The position numbers and the translations under genes are program-made. Below are positions 53,181 through 61,163 of a stretch of 64,000 nt of DNA, in pieces. This DNA comes from Streptomyces caniscabiei (GTDB lineage: Bacteria; Actinomycetota; Actinomycetes; Streptomycetales; Streptomycetaceae): the NCBI RefSeq assembly GCF_014930365.1, contig NZ_JABXWI010000015.1, positions 124,001-188,000 of the forward strand, given 5' to 3'. Within the stretch, counting starts at the first letter, position 1. Every line of letters begins with the position of its first letter. The notes below the pieces were generated by a model, which saw nothing but the letters and a program-made list of their open reading frames with translations, was not told where the DNA came from and did not search any database.

Positions 53181-54718
53181 CCCAGGGGCCTGGGGCCGGA
53201 CGCCTGATCACCGGCCGCTACGAACTGTCCACGCTCATCGGGCAGGGCGGCATGGGCCAGGTGTGGACGGCCTACGACCAGCGCCTCGACCGGCGCGTGG
53301 CGGTCAAGCTGCTGCGCCCGGACAAGGTCGCGGGCCAGGAGGCCGACGAACTGCGCCGCCGCTTCGTGCGCGAGTGCCGCGTCACGGCCCAGGTCGACCA
53401 CCCCGGCCTGGTGACCGTGCACGACGCGGGCAGCGAGGGCGAGGAGCTGTTCCTCGTCATGCAGTACGTCGACGGGGCCGACCTCGCCGACCACCTCGCC
53501 GAGCACGACCCGTACCCCTGGCAGTGGACCGTCTCGGTCGCCGCCCAGCTGTGCGCCGTGCTCTCCGCCGTGCACGCGGTGCCGATCATCCACCGCGACC
53601 TCAAGCCGCGGAACGTCATGGTCAAGCAGGACGGCACGGTCACCGTCCTCGACCTCGGTGTCGCCTCCGTCATGGACACCGACACCACTCGCCTCACCCA
53701 CACCGGCTCACCCATCGGCAGCCCCGCCTACATGGCCCCCGAACAGGCCATGGGCGGCGCGGTCGGCCCGTACACCGACCTGTACGCCCTCGGTGTGCTG
53801 ATGCACGAACTGCTCAGCGGGAACGTCCCGTTCACCGGTTCCACGGCCCTCGGCGTCCTCCACCGCCACCTCTACGAACCGCCGGTCCCGGTCCGCCGAC
53901 TGCGCCCCGAGGTCCCCGAGAACCTGGAGGCCCTGGTCCTGCGGCTGCTCTCCAAGGACCCGCAGCACCGCCCCTCCTCCGCGCAGGAGACCTACGAACA
54001 GCTCCTCCCGCTGCTCCCCGCGCGCGGGATGCCCACCGGCTCCCCGCTCGACCCCACGCGCCCCTTCCTGCGCCCGCACGCCCCTTGGCCGGACCGCGCC
54101 CGCATCCCCGCGCCGCAGCCGTCCGCCGCCCCCGACCCCGCGCCCGCCGTCGACAAGCCCGACGTGGCCGGCGCCGTCGACGAGGTCAAGCGGCTCCTCG
54201 GCGAGGGCCGCATCACCCAGGCCGTCGACATCCTCGGCGCGATCCTCCCGGCCGCCGCCGCCCAGCACGGCGAGCACTCACCCGTCGTCCGCACCCTGCG
54301 CAAGCAGTACGCGGCCACCCTCATGGACGACGGCCAGTACCGCCGCGCCCTGCCCGAGCTGCGCCGCCTCGCCGACGAGCGCGCCGCCGAGGCGGGCCAG
54401 GCCGACACCCAGGCCCTGCGCTACCGCTACGACTCCGCCCAGTGCCTCGAACAGCTCGGCGAACCGGCCGCGGCCCTCGCCGAGTACCGCTCCCTGCTGC
54501 CGTACTACGAGAACCAGTACGTCGGCGGCGACCCCGAACTCTCCCTCGACGTCCGCCGCCGCATAGGCCACCTGCTCCTCGCCCTCGGCGACCGCGGCGC
54601 CGCCCACGAGACCCTGGGCCGTCTGCTGCTCGACGTGGAACGGCTGCGGGGACCGGGCCATCCCCTCGCGGGCGAGATCCGGCGCACGCTCCAGTGGCTG
54701 GGCCAGGTACGGGGCTGA
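53177..54718 (+). CDS. Soluble Hanks-type Ser/Thr protein kinase with TPR-like tail
   Basis: A 513-residue kinase. The P-loop is IGQGGMGQVW (21-30), the catalytic Lys44 is in VAVKLL, the catalytic loop is HRDLKPRN (139-146), and the metal motif is DLG (159-161, in place of the usual DFG). The activation loop ends GSPAYMAPEQ and RPSSAQE is present. After a Pro-rich linker (about 280-330) comes a helical region (about 335-510) with TPR-like repeats (YRRALPELRRLADERAAEAG, SAQCLEQLGEPAAALAEYRSLLPYY). No transmembrane helix or PASTA domain is present, so it is cytosolic and may be recruited by the coupled membrane protein. The GTG start overlaps the upstream stop. Confidence 0.93.
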   Translation: MTQGPGAGRLITGRYELSTLIGQGGMGQVWTAYDQRLDRRVAVKLLRPDKVAGQEADELRRRFVRECRVTAQVDHPGLVTVHDAGSEGEELFLVMQYVDGADLADHLAEHDPYPWQWTVSVAAQLCAVLSAVHAVPIIHRDLKPRNVMVKQDGTVTVLDLGVASVMDTDTTRLTHTGSPIGSPAYMAPEQAMGGAVGPYTDLYALGVLMHELLSGNVPFTGSTALGVLHRHLYEPPVPVRRLRPEVPENLEALVLRLLSKDPQHRPSSAQETYEQLLPLLPARGMPTGSPLDPTRPFLRPHAPWPDRARIPAPQPSAAPDPAPAVDKPDVAGAVDEVKRLLGEGRITQAVDILGAILPAAAAQHGEHSPVVRTLRKQYAATLMDDGQYRRALPELRRLADERAAEAGQADTQALRYRYDSAQCLEQLGEPAAALAEYRSLLPYYENQYVGGDPELSLDVRRRIGHLLLALGDRGAAHETLGRLLLDVERLRGPGHPLAGEIRRTLQWLGQVRG

Positions 54719-54906
54719 GCCGGACGTGGCACGAGGTGGTGCCGGAAGTCGGCGTGAATCGTTGGTCGAATGGCTGGCCGAGAGCAGGGCCACTGCCTAC
54801 CATCGATCACCGCAAGACTTTGTGCGCCCGCCCGTCGCCCGACCACCACCCCTCACTGAGGCGCTACGCGCCGCACCTGTCTTCACAATCTCCTCGGGAG
54901 GCTCAC

Positions 54907-55578
54907 TTGCACCGCCGCCGTCGCACCGCGCTCCTCCTCTCCGCCGCGCTCACCGCCGCGGCCCCGCTCCTCACCGCCTGCGGGGGCGACGCCCATCCCG
55001 GCGCGGCGGCCGTCGTCGGCGACGACCGGATCACCGTCGCGCAGCTGGAGAACCGGGTGAACGAGGTGCGTGCCGCCCAGCGCGCCGCCAGCACGGACGA
55101 GCGCCAGTACGAGCAGGCCGTCGCCCAGAGCAGCGCCCTCACCCGCAACACCCTGAACGGCATGGTCCTGGAGAAGGTCCTGGACCAGGCCCTCGAGGAC
55201 GCGGGCGTGAGCGTCACGCGCAAGGAGGTCCAGCAGTACCGCTCCGGCCTGGAGGCGGACGCCGGTGGCGCCGAGGCCCTGGAAACGGCCTATCTCCAGC
55301 GCTACAGCGTCGCCCCCGAGCAGCTGGAGGAGAGCCTCCGCAGCGATGTCGAGGTCCAGAAACTCGCCACCGCCCTCGGCGCCGACCTGAACAGCCAGGA
55401 AGGCGGCGCGATCTTCTGGAAGGCCCTCTCGGAGGCCTCCAGGAAACTGGACGTCGACCTCAACCCCCGCTACGGCAGCTGGGGCGTCGACAAGGCCTCC
55501 GGCCGAGTGGGCCTGCTGGAGGCCAAGACGCCGTGGCTGAAGGAGGTCACGGGGACGGGGGCGCAGCAGCCGGCGTGA
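54907..55578 (+). CDS. SurA N-terminal-like lipoprotein (TTG start)
   Basis: A 223-residue lipoprotein. HRRRRTALLLSAALTAAAPLLTAC gives lipobox LTAC with Cys25. The mature part begins GAAAVVGDDRITVAQLENRVNEVRAAQ and continues with helices (LNGMVLEKVLDQALEDAGVSVTRKEVQQY), as in the N-terminal chaperone domain of SurA/PrsA. No parvulin domain is present. It probably acts as an extracytoplasmic chaperone. The start must be the TTG at 54907: GGGAGG (54896-54901) lies 5 nt upstream, the signal peptide begins right there, and no ATG or GTG is available in a sensible position. Confidence 0.85.
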   Translation: MHRRRRTALLLSAALTAAAPLLTACGGDAHPGAAAVVGDDRITVAQLENRVNEVRAAQRAASTDERQYEQAVAQSSALTRNTLNGMVLEKVLDQALEDAGVSVTRKEVQQYRSGLEADAGGAEALETAYLQRYSVAPEQLEESLRSDVEVQKLATALGADLNSQEGGAIFWKALSEASRKLDVDLNPRYGSWGVDKASGRVGLLEAKTPWLKEVTGTGAQQPA

Positions 55579-55607
55579 CGGGCGGACCGCCCGGCCTCTC
55601 CGCGGCC

Positions 55608-55616
55608 TGTGGACAA
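55608..55616 (-). promoter_or_regulatory. Consensus DnaA box upstream of mazG
   Basis: TGTGGACAA is TTGTCCACA on the reverse strand, a perfect Streptomyces DnaA box, 27 nt upstream of the probable mazG -10. Confidence 0.4.
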
Positions 55617-55654
55617 CTTCGGGGGTCGTCGGTGACGTGGGTTACGTTCGTGGG

Positions 55655-56671
55655 GTGAACGCACACCGCCCCGGCGGCGACCCCGCCCCCACGGCCCCCG
55701 AGACGTCGTCCTCCGACCCCGGCCGGGTCGTCCTGCTCACCACCAGCCACCGCGTGGCGCCCGGTCTGCTGTCTTGGCCCGCATGGCAGGCACTGCGCGG
55801 GGCGGACCGTGTCGTGTGCGCGGACGAGGCGCACCCCCAGCTCCCGTATCTGCGCGAGGCGGGCGTCACGGTCGAGCGGGCGACCCCGACGGCCGAGGAG
55901 CTGGTCGACGCCTGCGCCGGCGACCGCACGGTGGTCGTGGTGGCCACGGCCGAGGGCGAGCCGGGCCTCACCGACGGCCTCGCCCGCCTCGCCGGCTCGG
56001 GCCGCGTCCGGATGCCGTCCCTGGAGCTGCTCCCGGCGTCGTACGACCTCCCGGGTGCCCGCCTCCTCGACCTCGTGCAGGTCATGGACCGCATCCGCGC
56101 CGAATGCCCCTGGTCCTCCCAGCAGACCCACAAGGGGCTCGCCAAGTACGGCATCGAGGAGGCGTACGAACTCGTCGAGGCCATCGAGGAGGGCGACCGC
56201 GACGAACTTCGCGAGGAACTGGGCGACGTCCTCCTCCAGGTCGTCTTCCACGCCCGCATCGCCGAGGACGACCCCGACAGTCCCTTCTCCATCGACGACG
56301 TCGCCGCCGGCATCATCACCAAGCTCATCCACCGCCACCCCCATGTCTTCGGCGACGCCACGGCGACCACCCCGGAGGAGGTCAAGGCGCACTGGCTGCG
56401 GACGAAGGCCGTGGAGAAACGCCGGGAGTCAGTGACCGACGGAGTCCCCCTGGGCCAGCCCGGCCTCGCCCTGGCGGCCAAACTCTCCTCCCGCGTCCGC
56501 ACGGCCGGCCTGCCCGTCCCGATACCCCAGGGCCACGGCATCGGCTACGAACTCCTCACCCTCGCGGCCCGAGCCGAAGCGGAGGGCACGGACCCGGAGG
56601 CGGCCCTGAGAGCGGCGGCCCGCACCTACCGCGACGCGATCCGCTCCGCGGAGGGCCTGGACGAGCGCTGA
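55655..56671 (+). CDS. mazG: Nucleoside triphosphate pyrophosphohydrolase
   Basis: Hydrolyses (d)NTPs to NMP and pyrophosphate, which cleans the nucleotide pool and can lower ppGpp signalling. The 338-residue protein is the long actinobacterial form. The N-terminal region (about 25-125, VVLLTTSHRVAPGLLSW) resembles the degenerate tetrapyrrole methylase-like part of MazG. The MazG core follows, with CPWSSQQTHKGLAKYGIEEAYELVEAIEEGD (EEAYEL 168-173) and EELGDVLLQVVFHARIAEDD, carrying the Mg-binding ExxE...ExxD. The C-terminal portion is normal. GTG at 55655 has TACGTT (55643-55648) 6 nt before it and no ribosome site, so it is leaderless. Confidence 0.93.
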   Translation: MNAHRPGGDPAPTAPETSSSDPGRVVLLTTSHRVAPGLLSWPAWQALRGADRVVCADEAHPQLPYLREAGVTVERATPTAEELVDACAGDRTVVVVATAEGEPGLTDGLARLAGSGRVRMPSLELLPASYDLPGARLLDLVQVMDRIRAECPWSSQQTHKGLAKYGIEEAYELVEAIEEGDRDELREELGDVLLQVVFHARIAEDDPDSPFSIDDVAAGIITKLIHRHPHVFGDATATTPEEVKAHWLRTKAVEKRRESVTDGVPLGQPGLALAAKLSSRVRTAGLPVPIPQGHGIGYELLTLAARAEAEGTDPEAALRAAARTYRDAIRSAEGLDER

Positions 56672-56672
56672 C

Positions 56673-57164
56673 ATGACCCGGCGCCACGGGACTCCCGACC
56701 TGGTGTGGGACGAGGTGAAGGAGAGCTTCGACCCCGAACTGATGGGCGCCCTACCGGACCTGCACGTCCCGGACACCTCGACGGACCACTGGCAGGCGCT
56801 TCTCGACCTCGTCGAGGAGAGGGGCTGGAAGCACGAGTACATCGAAGGGACGACACCCCTGGCCGTCCCGAGCGCCGCACACGTACTCGCACGACCACAT
56901 GACGCCGAGTGCCCGCAGCTGAGGGTCTGGCCGACGGAAAACATGCTGGCGATCTTCCGGTTCCTCTCCGACGAGGAGATCGACTTCGACATCGACCTGC
57001 GGGAGGTCCAGGGCCAGGACCGACTCGACGCGTTCTGCGGCTTCCTGCACACTCTCGGCCATCGCCTCGCCAGGCCGGTCCTGATGTGCCCGGAAGGTGC
57101 GGACGACCACCCGGTCCTCGGCTACGATCCCGCGCTCGACCGCGTGCGCGTGCTGGGTGACTGA
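56673..57164 (+). CDS. Conserved streptomycete protein, possible immunity-type
   Basis: A 163-residue soluble acidic protein of no recognised Pfam family. It begins RRHGTPDLVWDEVKESFDPELMGALPDLHVPDTSTDHWQALLDLV and includes WPTENMLAIFRFLSDEEIDFDIDLREVQGQ and a final VLGYDPALDRVRVL strand. I recall similar proteins next to Rhs-type toxin tips in other streptomycetes, where they look like immunity proteins; this is memory and not proof. Here it follows mazG after 1 nt on the same strand, with no toxin nearby, so it may be an orphan immunity gene. It has no good ribosome site and probably relies on read-through from mazG. Confidence 0.6.
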   Translation: MTRRHGTPDLVWDEVKESFDPELMGALPDLHVPDTSTDHWQALLDLVEERGWKHEYIEGTTPLAVPSAAHVLARPHDAECPQLRVWPTENMLAIFRFLSDEEIDFDIDLREVQGQDRLDAFCGFLHTLGHRLARPVLMCPEGADDHPVLGYDPALDRVRVLGD

Positions 57165-57250
57165 GTAACCGTCGTGGACCCCGGGCACCCCGGTGCGCAG
57201 AAGGCCCTGGCCGAGACGGCGGTCGACGGGGGGCCCGCTACCGTCGACGG

Positions 57251-58543
57251 GTGACCGACCACCCCTCGTCCCTCAGCAGCCCCGCGCCCTCCCTCTTCAC
57301 CTGGGAGTTCGCCACCGATCCGTACCCGGCGTACGCCTGGCTCCGGGAGCACGCCCCGGTGCACCGGACCCGGCTGCCCAGTGGTGTGGAGGCCTGGCTG
57401 GTCACCCGCTACGCCGACGCCAAGCAGGCCCTCGCCGACGCGCGCCTGTCGAAGAACCCCGCGCATCATGACGAGCCCGCCCACGCCAAGGGGAAGACCG
57501 GTATCCCCGGTGAGCGCAAGGCCGAGCTGATGACCCATCTGCTCAACATCGATCCGCCGGACCACACACGGCTGCGCCGGCTGGTGTCGAAGGCCTTCAC
57601 GCCCCGCAGGGTCGCCGAGTTCACCCCCCGGGTCCAGGAGTTGACCGATCAGCTCATCGACCGCTTCGCGGAGACCGGCGAAGCCGATCTCATCCACGAC
57701 TTCGCCTTCCCCCTGCCCATCTACGCGATCTGCGACCTCCTCGGCGTCCCCCGCGAGGACCAGGACGACTTCCGGGACTGGGCGGGCATGATGATCCGTC
57801 ACGGCGGCGGCCCGAGGGGCGGCGTCGCGCGCTCGGTGAAGAAGATGCGCGGCTACCTCGCCGACCTCATCCACCGCAAGCGCGAAGGCCTCACCGAGCA
57901 CCCCGCCCCCGGCGAGGACCTCATCTCCGGCCTCATCCGCGCCTCCGACCACGGCGAGCACCTCACCGAGAACGAGGCCGCGGCCATGGCCTTCATCCTG
58001 CTCTTCGCCGGCTTCGAGACCACCGTCAACCTCATCGGGAACGGCACGTACGCCCTGCTCACCCATCCCGACCAGCGCACCCGCCTCCAGACTTCCCTCG
58101 CCGCCGGGGAGACCACACTGCTGGAGACCGGCGTCGAGGAACTCCTGCGCTACGACGGCCCCGTCGAGCTGGCCACCTGGCGCTTCGCGACCCGCCCCCT
58201 CACCATCGGCGGACAGGACATCGCCCAGGGCGACCCCGTCCTCGTCGTCCTCGCCGCCGCCGACCGCGACCCGGCCCGCTTCGAGGCCCCCGACACCCTC
58301 GACCTCTCCCGCCGCGACAACCAGCACCTCGGCTACGGCCACGGCATCCACTACTGCCTCGGCGCCCCCCTCGCCCGTCTCGAGGGCCAGACCGCGCTGG
58401 CCACCCTCCTCACCCGCCTCCCCGACCTCCGACTCGCGGTGGATCCAGCCGATCTGAGGTGGCGAGGAGGGCTCATCATGCGCGGATTGCGCACGCTTCC
58501 GGTGCAATTCACCCCGCAGGGGCGGTCCGAGGGCATTTCGTGA
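57251..58543 (+). CDS. Cytochrome P450
   Basis: A 430-residue soluble class I (bacterial) P450. The I-helix oxygen motif is AGFETT (253-258), the K-helix ExxR is in VEELLRYDGPVE, and the heme loop is YGHGIHYCLGAPLARLEG with ligand Cys369. The length and the LFAGFETTVNL segment resemble the CYP107/CYP105-like group. No ferredoxin or biosynthetic cluster adjoins, so it probably takes electrons from general carriers. The substrate is unknown. GTG at 57251 is preceded by TACCGT (57239-57244) with a 6-nt gap and no ribosome site, so it is probably leaderless. Confidence 0.92.
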   Translation: MTDHPSSLSSPAPSLFTWEFATDPYPAYAWLREHAPVHRTRLPSGVEAWLVTRYADAKQALADARLSKNPAHHDEPAHAKGKTGIPGERKAELMTHLLNIDPPDHTRLRRLVSKAFTPRRVAEFTPRVQELTDQLIDRFAETGEADLIHDFAFPLPIYAICDLLGVPREDQDDFRDWAGMMIRHGGGPRGGVARSVKKMRGYLADLIHRKREGLTEHPAPGEDLISGLIRASDHGEHLTENEAAAMAFILLFAGFETTVNLIGNGTYALLTHPDQRTRLQTSLAAGETTLLETGVEELLRYDGPVELATWRFATRPLTIGGQDIAQGDPVLVVLAAADRDPARFEAPDTLDLSRRDNQHLGYGHGIHYCLGAPLARLEGQTALATLLTRLPDLRLAVDPADLRWRGGLIMRGLRTLPVQFTPQGRSEGIS

Positions 58544-58661
58544 CCCGGTTCATGAGCGGTACGTAGTAGTACCCAGGCAGCCCGTAGCACTACCCCATTC
58601 CGCGACGGAAAGTGACACTCCCTCAAGTCCGTGATCTTCACGTGATCTGTGCTGCATTAAC

Positions 58662-58729
58662 TTGTGACAACTGATCGACTCCCGCTACGTTCACACGTCA
58701 GTGCGAAGGGGTCACCCCACACCCTTCGC
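58662..58729 (+). promoter_or_regulatory. Promoter and leader hairpin of the first rpf gene
   Basis: TTGTGA (58662-58667) and TACGTT (58686-58691) with an 18-bp spacer predict a start near 58698. The transcript then begins with an 8-bp hairpin, GCGAAGGG...CCCTTCGC (58703-58710, 58722-58729), in a leader of about 65 nt. Upstream, GTGATCT is repeated (58631, 58642) around the palindrome TCACGTGA. Confidence 0.5.
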
Positions 58730-58762
58730 GCCGGCCACTGCTGTCGCGTGAAAGGCAACCGC

Positions 58763-59812
58763 ATGCTCTCCGGGAACGGTCGACACCGTCGCCCCCGTCA
58801 GGCTCCCGCTCTCCTCGTCGCCGCCGGAGTGACCGGCTCGGCCATCGCGATCCCCCTGCTCGGCGCCACCGGCGCGAGCGCGGCCAGCGGAACCACCTGG
58901 GACCAGGTGGCGGAGTGCGAGAGCGGTGGCTTCTGGAGCGCGGACACCGGGAACGGACGCTACGGCGGCCTCCAGCTCACCCAGGCGAACTGGGAGAAGT
59001 ACGGCGGCCTCGAGTACGCCACGAGCGCCGACCAGGCCAGCCGCTCGCAGCAGATAGCCGTCGCCGAGAAGGTCCTCGCAGACCAGGGCGTCGGCGTCTG
59101 GGCCACCTGCGGCCTGCTCCACAACCTCGGCGGCGACTCCGGTTCCGCCGACGTGGACACGGGCGTCGCGGACGACTCGACGAAGGCGGGCGGTTCCTCC
59201 AGTGAGTCCGGTTCTTCTGATTCATCCGATAGGTCCGGTTCTTCGGACTCCTCTGATTCCTCCGACTCTTCGGGTTCGTCCGATTCCTCCGGATCCACCT
59301 CCGCCGAGGGGGTCGACGGGGCCGACTCGGCCAAGTCCGCCGACTCGACCCCCGATGCCGTCGAGGGGTCCGCCAAGGCCAAGGCCAAGGCCGACGCCGA
59401 CTCGGACGACTCCACGGACTCCAAGGGTGCGAATGTGGACAAGTCGTCACAGAGTGACGACTCTTCGGGTGGCGAGAGCGAAGCCGGCACCGGTCGCCAC
59501 CGTGGCGCCGGTGCCGACGAGGGCACCGCCGGCGCGAAGGCCGGCACGGACGCGGCCGACGGCTCCCGCACCGCCGATCCCACCCCCTCGGGCCGTCACG
59601 CCTCCCGCGGTGGCGACGCGGCCCGGGAGGCCGTGGACGGCGCCTACACCGTCCGCGCGGGCGACAGCCTGACGCGGATCGCGAACTCGCTCGACCTGAA
59701 CGGCGGGTGGCGCGGGCTGTACGCCGAGAACGAGAGCACCGTGGGGGCCGACCCGGACCTCATCCTTCCCGGTCAGACCCTGGAAGTCGGTGCCGAAACG
59801 GGCGAAAAGTAG
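58763..59812 (+). CDS. rpfC: Secreted resuscitation-promoting factor with Ser/Asp-rich linker and LysM (RpfC-like)
   Basis: A 349-residue exported muralytic enzyme. The signal peptide ends ASA (about 40). The Rpf domain (about 43-120) starts TWDQVAECESGG with catalytic Glu53, and Cys52/Cys116 are likely bridged. A long linker (about 125-290) begins with an SDSSDSSGSS-type run and is rich in Asp, Ser, Ala and Lys. A C-terminal LysM (about 296-345: YTVRAGDSLTRIANSLDLNGGWRGLYAENE) anchors it to peptidoglycan. ATG at 58763 follows AAAGG; GTG at 58748 is an alternative. It aids germination and regrowth by cleaving glycan strands. It lies 386 nt before rpfA, and in S. coelicolor these two are also neighbours. 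The symbol follows that layout. Confidence 0.88.
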   Translation: MLSGNGRHRRPRQAPALLVAAGVTGSAIAIPLLGATGASAASGTTWDQVAECESGGFWSADTGNGRYGGLQLTQANWEKYGGLEYATSADQASRSQQIAVAEKVLADQGVGVWATCGLLHNLGGDSGSADVDTGVADDSTKAGGSSSESGSSDSSDRSGSSDSSDSSDSSGSSDSSGSTSAEGVDGADSAKSADSTPDAVEGSAKAKAKADADSDDSTDSKGANVDKSSQSDDSSGGESEAGTGRHRGAGADEGTAGAKAGTDAADGSRTADPTPSGRHASRGGDAAREAVDGAYTVRAGDSLTRIANSLDLNGGWRGLYAENESTVGADPDLILPGQTLEVGAETGEK

Positions 59813-59892
59813 CGACAGTTCGGGTCACCGTTCGCCCCTGAATGCCCGTTTTGATCTAGGTGGGAGATGAATCACAGACCCCCTGATCGTCT

Positions 59893-59922
59893 TTGAAATC
59901 CGGGCAATCACGTGTTTACGGT
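59893..59922 (+). promoter_or_regulatory. Promoter of rpfA
   Basis: TTGAAA (59893-59898) and TACGGT (59917-59922) with an 18-bp spacer place the start near 59929, just ahead of the riboswitch. This fits the long structured 5' leader known for rpfA. Confidence 0.55.
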
Positions 59923-59958
59923 CGTGACCGCTCGCCACAGCGGGCCCCTGCGGTCGGT

Positions 59959-60180
59959 ACGCCGAATCCTGCCAACGGCCGCAAGGAACAGTCGTCGCGT
60001 CAAGCGCCGTAGGCAGGAGCGGGGGACCCAAGGTAAGTGCCGGGTCCGGTGGTTGCGGCCCTTCGAGGGCGTACGTCCGGAACCGGCTCGGGGTGAAGCC
60101 GCGCCACGTGAGCCGAGAGGCGAGCGGGCGCGGCCGGGCAACTCAACCGGCCCGAACCCGACAGCTCACCTCGCAGGCGT
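59959..60180 (+). ncRNA. c-di-AMP riboswitch (ydaO/yuaA class) in the rpfA leader
   Basis: Conserved blocks occur in the right order: CGCCGAATCCTGCC at the 5' side, GGCAGGAGCGGGGGACCCA (60012-60030), GGGTGAAGCCG (60091-60101), then CCGAACCCGACAGCT-CACCTCGCAGG near the end. ACGCC (59959-59963) pairs with GGCGT (60176-60180) to close stem P1. This class binds cyclic di-AMP and generally switches expression off. In streptomycetes it precedes rpf and other cell-wall hydrolase genes, which agrees with its place 19 nt before the rpfA ATG. Whether it acts on transcription or on the GAGGGG ribosome site cannot be read directly. Confidence 0.92.
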
Positions 60181-60198
60181 CGGTGAGGGGATCTCTCC

Positions 60199-60885
60199 AT
60201 GCTGTTTTCCAGCAAGGGCAAGCACCGCCGTCCGTCCAAGGCCGCTCGCGCCATCGCCGTCGCCGGTGTCACCGGCGCCGCCGCCGTCGCCGCCCCGCTG
60301 ATGGCCGCCGGCAGCGCCTCCGCCGCCACCGCCTCCGAGTGGGACGCCGTCGCCCAGTGCGAGTCCGGCGGCAACTGGTCCATCAACACCGGCAACGGCT
60401 ACTACGGCGGTCTGCAGTTCTCGGCCTCCACCTGGGCCGCCTACGGCGGTACGCAGTACGCCTCCACCGCCAACCAGGCGAGCAAGGCCCAGCAGATCGC
60501 GGTCGCCGAGAAGGTCCTCGCGGGCCAGGGCAAGGGTGCCTGGCCGGTCTGCGGCAAGGGCCTGTCCGGCGCTTCGTACGACGGCGCCGCCGCCTCCTCC
60601 TCGAACTCCGGCTCCTCGCAGCAGGGCACCCAGGAGAGCACCAAGAAGAGCACCGAGGACACCCGCGCCTCCCGCTCCTCCGAGCGTGCCACCGTCGAGA
60701 CCCCGACCGGCAAGAAGGTCAAGAAGGGCGACGGCGAGTACAAGGTCGTCACCGGCGACACCCTCAGCGCCATCGCCGCGAAGAAGAACGTCAAGGGTGG
60801 CTGGGAGAAGCTCTTCGAGCTGAACAAGGACATCATCGACGACGCCGACTTCATCTACCCGGGCCAGCAGCTCCACCTGAGCTGA
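60199..60885 (+). CDS. rpfA: Resuscitation-promoting factor A with LysM
   Basis: A 228-residue secreted muralytic enzyme. The signal peptide ends around ASAAT (about 43). The Rpf lysozyme-like domain (about 45-125) has SEWDAVAQCESGGNW with catalytic Glu55 and a second Cys in WPVCGKG. A Ser/Thr/Lys linker follows (about 130-175), then LysM (about 177-227: YKVVTGDTLSAIAAKKNVKGGWEKLFELNKDIIDDADFIYPGQ). ATG follows GAGGGG. The leader contains the c-di-AMP riboswitch. In S. coelicolor an antisense or small RNA is also reported to act on rpfA; I cannot see it here. An intrinsic terminator lies at 61073-61119. Confidence 0.94.
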   Translation: MLFSSKGKHRRPSKAARAIAVAGVTGAAAVAAPLMAAGSASAATASEWDAVAQCESGGNWSINTGNGYYGGLQFSASTWAAYGGTQYASTANQASKAQQIAVAEKVLAGQGKGAWPVCGKGLSGASYDGAAASSSNSGSSQQGTQESTKKSTEDTRASRSSERATVETPTGKKVKKGDGEYKVVTGDTLSAIAAKKNVKGGWEKLFELNKDIIDDADFIYPGQQLHLS

Positions 60886-61072
60886 CCCGCGGCGAAGGCG
60901 ACGGCCGCCACACGTCTGCCGTCCCCACGGCCGCCCCCACGGCCGGGCAGGCGGGGCGGGTTCGGCTGGGCCGAGAGATCGGGCCGCTTCCCAGCTGAAC
61001 CACAGCCCGCTCACATCCGTGTCCTCCATAGTGAAGACCTCGTGAGGGCCGTCCCCCCGTCCCCCACGGGCT

Positions 61073-61119
61073 CCCCGCCCCGGTGCGCATTCCCCCGTAC
61101 GCACCGGGGCGGGGTTTTT
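61073..61119 (+). terminator. Intrinsic terminator with T-tract after rpfA
   Basis: A perfect 15-bp stem (61073-61087 with 61100-61114, CCCCGCCCCGGTGCG and complement) has a 12-nt loop and TTTTT directly after. This canonical rho-independent form is uncommon in such GC-rich DNA. It separates rpfA from eno. The stretch 60886-61072 shows no gene. Confidence 0.88.
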
Positions 61120-61163
61120 CATGCCCGCTCCTTCTTTCTGTTCACTTTCTGGCCCACCCCCCT

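Noticed and set aside
53146..55578. One long frame spanning the kinase and the lipoprotein gene
   Set aside because: Only its last 223 codons (from TTG 54907) look like protein. The earlier part is antiphase to the kinase, whose motifs are in another frame.
52436..55616. Possible replication origin from DnaA boxes
   Set aside because: There are only two boxes 3 kb apart, and no dnaA/dnaN or cluster of boxes.
57251..58543. P450 as part of a biosynthetic gene cluster
   Set aside because: No tailoring, scaffold or resistance genes lie around it. The neighbours are mazG and rpf genes.
59925..59940. Crp-type site GTGACCGCTCGCCAC upstream of rpfA
   Set aside because: The spacing is one base longer than the GTG-N6-GNCAC consensus, so I do not call it.
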